From Orbilia blumenaviensis (Eukaryota > Ascomycota > Orbiliomycetes > Orbiliales > Orbiliaceae), in NCBI GenBank assembly GCA_036872755.1, contig JAVHNS010000002.1:3348001-3412000 (forward strand): DNA of 64,000 nt, in the 5' to 3' direction. The translations under genes and the position numbers were made by a program. The notes beneath the pieces were generated by a model, which was not told where the DNA came from, ran no database searches, and saw nothing but the letters and a program-made list of their open reading frames with translations. Positions 58,920-64,000 of the stretch are shown piece by piece. The first letter of the stretch is position 1. Each line of letters begins with the position of its first letter.

Positions 58920-61194
58920 AGTATAGCGAGCATGGGATTGTAAACAGCTCTTTATAAATCTGGAGATAAGAAGGAACCTTCAGACCTTGACCTTGACCTT
59001 GACCTGTCATGTTATCGACAGCCCTCGTTTATCTGAATACCAAGCTCTGTATCGATATTTTAGATCTGGCGGGGACATTTGGGCCCGGTACCTGAACCAG
59101 ACCCTGTTTGGCAGCCCACTGCAAAATTAATTTTTTTATTTAAATTTAGATGTGCTGTCAGAATATTAATATATGGATTAGCAATCCAAACGCAGAAAAA
59201 AATAAAAATAAAGAAAAATACGACCTCGTCTGCACGAAAATTTGCATGAGCCGAAAAGCTTGTTTCAATTCTGCTTACTCGATGGGAACGTAATTGTAAA
59301 CCTTTTTCCTTTTTTTTTTTTTTGGCTGGAGCTCATCGACAAGGTGAAAATTTTCTCTCTTTCCAGCTCCCAACCGGAAAGAAAGCGAGAAGTTATAAAT
59401 TTTCAAGCTCGCTGGTTGAAAAACTTCAACAATATATGACACTGGCAATTTTTTCATCATTTAGGAATGACCATCCAATCGAACGGTTCTTATTAGAACC
59501 CTCTTAGTCACAATCGACAGGGACCAACCAGTAAAACCGCTGGTCGCATCCTGTTACTTGGAAACGACCGCAGGGCAAGTCGCCTAAACTCTCGTGGCAA
59601 AAACAACCGTGTGTGTGTGTGTGTATGTGTGTGTGTGCCCTGAAAAGAAAAGGAACCAAAGGGAAGGGTTACCAGACCACGAACGGGACATCTTGTCCAC
59701 ATAAGGCTCAGGTTTCATCTCCTTTTCCTTCGGCTTTCAACTGGGTCATTTGAATACTTGTTTCGACGTCTGTACTACCGCGGCCGCGGATTTTCCGGCG
59801 GGATCACTGTCTTGTTCACCGCTTCTCGGCGCAGGTGCCGGATTCATTGGAAACCTACGAAGTAGGTAAGTGATCAGTTGTCACGCTTTTGGATGTTTCT
59901 AGCAGCGTAGCAGTAGGGTTTCCCGTGCAAATTCAATCGTCAATCCGCAGGCCGCCGCGGGTGCCCGATTGGATTTCTTTTCTTTTCCCTTAGTTTTTTG
60001 GTTTGGACTTTTTTTTGGCATTGGCATTGGCGGTAAATGGACGGATGCACAGGGTTTTCCGGGCGAGTGGCAGGCCCAACGTGCCTGTCTGGCTGCAGCA
60101 GCGAGGTTGCCCTGCGTGCGCGGGGATACCTGGACCATGGCATGGCATGGTAAGATGCATTCGAGCGGTGGGCTCCAGCTAGTTTATGGGAACAGACGTT
60201 GCCGTCATAAACTGCCTTCCGTCGCCTCCTGCTGTGTCTTTCTGGCCTCGAATTTCGATTTACCGCCCTTTCCCAGCGATATATTAAATTAAAAGATTTG
60301 TCCGGCTGCACGCCTAGATATCCTGTTTTCCTTTGCATCTACTGCAACACTGTGCTGCTGCTTCGTCCGTTCATTATTCATCGATCAATCAAAGCAACCT
60401 CAGGTCTAACTGAATCTGAGCAGGGAAGTGGTTAGCCAAAGTACCTTTCCCTGGCTAACAAAACAAAAAAAAAGAAGATCGCGCACAGCCACCGCTTGTC
60501 CAATCCGGTTGACGTTTTGACGTACCTGTACAAGATCACCTTTCCCGAACCCAGACTCGGAGGCCCAATAGGTGAGAGAGAGTTGGGCCGTTGGAAAAGT
60601 ATCGGACGAATCGCTAGTACTTTTGGTGGCAGCTGCGTCTTTTCTCGTAAGTTTACCCAATCCATTCCGTAAAATACGGGTCAGCTGGCTGCTCCCGAGC
60701 AGTTGGAAAGTTGCAGCAGCCGCAGAGCCAGGTCTAGGAAGAAGAAGAAGAAGAACAAGGACCAGAACAAGTATAAGAACAAGAAAAGAAGAATAAGAAT
60801 AAGAATAAGAACAATGAGACGACGACGACGAGGTGAAGAAAGTAAAAAGAAGAAGCATAACAAGAAACAAGAAGAACAAGAAGAAAAAACGTTAACATCG
60901 CATTGTTCTCTCGACCCCCCCCCCCCTTCCCCCCTCCGCTGAGTGCTACATGTTACAGACTGGCTGGCTGGGAGCTAAACTAACTCGCTGGCTTTGCTTG
61001 GGAAAGACTTGGTTTTTTTTTTATTAATCTAACTAAGAAGCCCAACCTAATTAATCATTTTAACTGACTTGACTTAAGTACTGAACTAGTGCTCGTGGTA
61101 ACTTAAAAGTAAAGTACTTTAACTTATCAACTGGTGGTAATTAAAGGCTGCTCGTTCGCCCTCAGCTCGATTTATAATCGCCGCCCTCCCGCTT

Positions 61195-61230
61195 GTCCTG
61201 TCCTGTCCTGTCCTGTCCTGTTCTGTCCTG
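61195..61230 (+). repeat. (TCCTG)n direct repeats upstream of SAT4
   Basis: About six tandem copies of a 5-nt TCCTG unit with one variant, inside the inferred promoter or leader of the kinase gene. Confidence 0.75.
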
Positions 61231-61984
61231 CCAGGTCTAGCTCGAGTTCCTTCGACCGGTTCTATTAGTTCTTCTTCTTCTTCTATTCTGCTTCTCTCGA
61301 TAGCTATCCTTCTTCTTCTTCTTCCTTTTCTTCGACTGCGTCTCTATCCCTATCCCTATCTCTCTATCTCCCTCTCGTATCGCCTGCCTGCCTACCTGCC
61401 GTATAATAAGGTACCCAGCTTCCCCGATTGTTCGCCATCTTCGCCTCGCCTCGCCTCAACTTGACTTGACTTGACTTGACCTCCAATACTATTTTTTTTT
61501 TTTTTAATTATTATTTTTGCTCTGTTCTATATTATTTTGATTCTCGTATTCATCTTCGTCTTCATTATATACTCATCTTCATCTTCCGGGTCGCGATTTT
61601 TTAACAAAAAGGAAAAGAAAGCAAGATCTCAGGAAGAAAAACCGTCTCGAAAGTCTGGACTGGTCCCTCCCTCATCGAAGCCCCATCCGTCCATCCACCC
61701 ACCCACCAAATCCATTCATCCTCCGTTCAAACAACCAACAACAGCGGGAGCAACACATCCCAAAACCGCCTCAACTCAGGACCCAGCCTAATAGCTCAGC
61801 TCAGCTCAGCTCCAGCTCGCTCGCTCTCACGCCGAATTTCAGTCCTCCTCTCCCTCTCCCTCTTCTTCCTCATCTCCTCAGCAAGAGACCTTCAAACCTT
61901 CAATCTCCAACCTTCAATCTCCTTTCCCTCGGAATATCAACTCTGCCTTCATCTCTAGAACCCACGGCCTTCAAATCATCCACC

Positions 61985-63758
61985 ATGGCGACTACCACTG
62001 AGACAGAAAGCAAGTCGGAGAGCACTCCCTCAGCGAAACCGCCTAATTCGCGGTCAACCTCGAGTAGTAGTCGCCTCGTCGATAAGCTTAGTCGAATAAC
62101 CCCCACCTCCTCCCCAAAACTAAACGGAATCACCGCTCCACCATCGGATTCCGCTTCCGAACGAAGTCCAGGCGCTTCTACCAAGCAGTCCCCTGTTCTC
62201 GGGGCACAATTGTCCAAACAGTCTTCGCCTGTCGAGCTCCCAGCTCCTGTCATTCAGGCTCCTGTTCCACAGAAACAAAAAGGCTCCCTAGCCCGAATGT
62301 TCTCTAGAACCGGCAAGAAAGAATCACTCGATGTCACACCGGCTCCCACCACAACTTCTACCCCAGTTAACGGCGAGAGACCGTCAACGGATCGTCAGAC
62401 CAACGGGACCGAGAAGAAGGTCGATACGAAAGTTCCTCCGAAAAAGAATAGCATCTCTGAAGAGTCAATAAAATCCGTCATCAAGGCAAAGGACGTCGCT
62501 ACCCAGCTGAAACGCTTCGAATTCGTCGACGAAGGCGACCATATCCATCACCTGAAAAGTGCTAAACGCCAGGAGAAACTCTCGGATATGCTCCGTGATC
62601 TTATCTTGGGCAAGAGAAAGGACGACCTCCCCGATGGCGACCTCAACCTCGTATCCTCATGGGTAGAGCAGTTCAAGAACGACAAAGATAAATTGGCTTC
62701 TGACAAAAAGGGTGGTCCAGGTGCCACTTCAACTCTCGTGCAAAAATATGGAAAATGTCAAGAGGTCGTCGGTCGCGGTGCCTTTGGTATTGTCAGGATA
62801 TCGCACAAGATAGACCCTAACCATGAGGGCAAGGAGCAACTCTACGCGGTTAAAGAATTCAGACGCCGACCACAGGAATCCGCGAAGAGGTATACCAAAC
62901 GCTTGACTTCTGAGTTTTGTATCTCCTCCAGCCTCCGACATCCAAATGTTATTCACACTTTGGATCTCCTCCAGGATGCAAAGGGTGACTATTGTGAGGT
63001 TATGGAGTATTGTGCTGGAGGTGATTTGTACACCCTCATCTTGTCAGCCGGTAAACTCGACTGTGCTGAAGCAGACTGCTACTTCAAGCAGCTGATGCGT
63101 GGTGTTGAGTACATGCACGAAATGGGTGTTGCCCATCGCGATCTAAAACCGGAAAACCTTCTCCTTACCAGTCGTGGAGCCCTGAAAATCACGGATTTTG
63201 GAAATGGCGAGTGCTTCCGTATGGCTTGGGAGAAGGAAGCTCACAAGACGTGTGGTCTCTGCGGATCCGCTCCTTATATCTCCCCTGAGGAGTATATTGA
63301 GAAGGAATTCGACCCTAGAGCCGTCGATGTCTGGGCTACAGGTGTCATCTACATGGCTATGAGAACCGGACGACATCTCTGGCGTGTTGCTAAGAGAGAT
63401 GAGGATGAGTTCTTCGAGAAGTACTTGGAGGGCAGGAAGGATGAGGCTGGATATGGACCAATAGAAAGTTTGCATCGGGTATGTTCAGCACCCAGATCCT
63501 TGTGACTTTGAACGGTTTACTAACTATCTCTCACAGGCCCGTTGCCGCAATGTCATCTACTCAATCCTCGATCCTAATCCAACGCGTCGTATCACTGCCT
63601 CCCAGGTCCTCAAGTCCGAATGGGGCAGAGAAATCAAGGTTTGCCGTGCCGGTGAAGAAGGCGACAACCCGAATGTCCGGGACCATCAACATCGTCAAAC
63701 GACAGCCAGCAGCCCCACCCGCGAAGATGCACAAGGTACTAAACAAGTCAAAGCTTAA
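61985..63758 (+). CDS. SAT4: SAT4/HAL4-type Ser/Thr protein kinase
   Basis: Kinases of the Hal4/Hal5/Npr1 group in fungi stabilise nutrient and potassium transporters at the plasma membrane and influence salt tolerance. Two exons, 61985..63478 and 63537..63758, give 571 residues. Residues 1-260 are Ser/Pro/Lys-rich and disordered, with the conserved block LKRFEFVDEGDHIHHLKSAKR just before the kinase. The core has GRGAFGIV, AVKEFRRRP (Lys about 290), HRDLKPEN (Asp about 386), TDFGNGECF (DFG Asp about 404) and CGSAPYISPEEY (APE-like). The last strands and helix come from exon 2 (ARCRNVIYSILDPNPTRRITASQVL). The frame ends at 63758; a GT donor at 63736 and a pyrimidine-rich CAG acceptor near 63992 leave open a further exon beyond the window. 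Leader sequence is very long and repetitive. Confidence 0.9.
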
Positions 63759-64000
63759 AGTACTCTATCTTGTGATTCTCATCTCAACCTCACGCCGGAT
63801 ACTCCCGACCATCCTTCCAATAATTTCGAAAGGATACACACTATTACTCTTTTTCTTGTTCAATTCACCGCGCTTTCTATGAAAGCGCCAGGCTTGCCTC
63901 GTTTCTGAGATGCCAAAGGCCCATATTTGGCATATTACTTTCATTTAATTAATCATGGGGTATTCCTCACGCTTTCTCTCTTTCCTGGACAGGCTCCTGT
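63759..64000. other. 3' flank of SAT4
   Basis: T-rich DNA up to the window edge. A pyrimidine tract and CAG acceptor-like site near 63992 may begin another exon or belong to the 3' UTR; no gene can be called. Confidence 0.4.

Larger units (their letters stand above)
51753..61984. other. 10.2-kb block without recognisable genes
   Basis: Both strands were read for splice-joined frames without success. It contains short open frames of 60-160 codons, none with a domain, signal peptide or credible introns. Contents: a (TG)n run at 53503-53522, A-tracts at 58553-58582 and 58885-58917, a GACCTT direct repeat near 58983-59005, a CA/GT repeat near 59610-59637 and a TATAAAAA followed by a 30-codon frame near 54669-54860. 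The last 1-1.5 kb before SAT4 is full of short direct repeats (TCCTG, CTT, TTGAC and CAGCT units) and is probably a long promoter and leader. Confidence 0.55.

Noticed and set aside
58536..58926. Frames with poly-Lys or poly-Phe over the two A-tracts
   Set aside because: Artifacts of translating long A-tracts on either strand.
1..64000. CRISPR arrays, bacterial operons, phage, plasmid or intact transposon
   Set aside because: No regularly spaced repeats, no transposase, integrase or reverse-transcriptase motifs, and gene structure is that of a fungal nuclear genome.

Overview
The window is nuclear DNA of a filamentous ascomycete (Pezizomycotina). The genes are split by many short GT-AG introns, mostly 50-180 nt. 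The gene set is fungal: PBN1, CWC2, ATG101, RVS161, a SAT4/HAL4-type kinase and a YPK9-type P5B ATPase. There is one intron-containing tRNA-Met. A secreted protein with repeated apple/PAN-like cysteine modules behind a Ser/Thr-rich linker would suit an early-diverging lineage such as Orbiliomycetes or Pezizomycetes, but that placement is an inference. I see no bacterial, plasmid or viral genes, no CRISPR array and no intact transposon.

Layout: (1) 1-6.1 kb, plus strand: the 3' part of a Derlin with a C-terminal SHP box, a secreted apple-module protein, and the H/ACA pseudouridine synthase CBF5. (2) 7.2-31.9 kb: PEX3 (-), ATG101 (+), YOP1 (-), an unnamed two-segment membrane protein (-), the AMPK beta subunit (+), a small RRM protein (-), the BAR protein RVS161 (+), a 61-residue complex I subunit (-), seryl-tRNA synthetase (+) and a Thr-rich secreted protein (-). 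Strands alternate almost perfectly here. (3) 33-51.8 kb: CWC2 (+), ELP3 (-), tRNA-Met (+), P5B ATPase (+), a SETD6/RKM4-like SET protein (-), PBN1 (-) and a CaMKK-type kinase (+). (4) 51.8-62 kb: about 10 kb with no recognisable gene, only simple repeats, A-tracts and short open frames. (5) 62-63.8 kb: a SAT4/HAL4-type kinase (+).

Most genes are conserved housekeeping genes. They cover ER quality control and GPI synthesis (Derlin, PBN1), ER shape (YOP1), peroxisomes (PEX3), autophagy (ATG101), endocytosis (RVS161), energy sensing (AMPK beta plus a candidate upstream CaMKK-type kinase), RNA and translation (CBF5, CWC2, ELP3, SerRS, tRNA-Met), complex I, and vacuolar or plasma-membrane ion homeostasis (P5B ATPase, SAT4). 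They are not an operon or a metabolic cluster. Only the two secreted proteins look accessory, and each has a TATA-like element upstream.

I found no strong case for a wholly new system. The best leads are a SETD6/RKM4 homologue whose SET motifs are substituted at three positions, a 10-nt internal coding exon in CBF5, in-frame translatable introns in the CaMKK and Derlin genes, the two orphan secreted proteins, a small RRM protein with a (GGGGA)n tract in its intron, and the 10-kb gene-poor block. Exon boundaries were assigned by reading splice signals, frame continuity and family similarity by eye; no transcript or database search was available.
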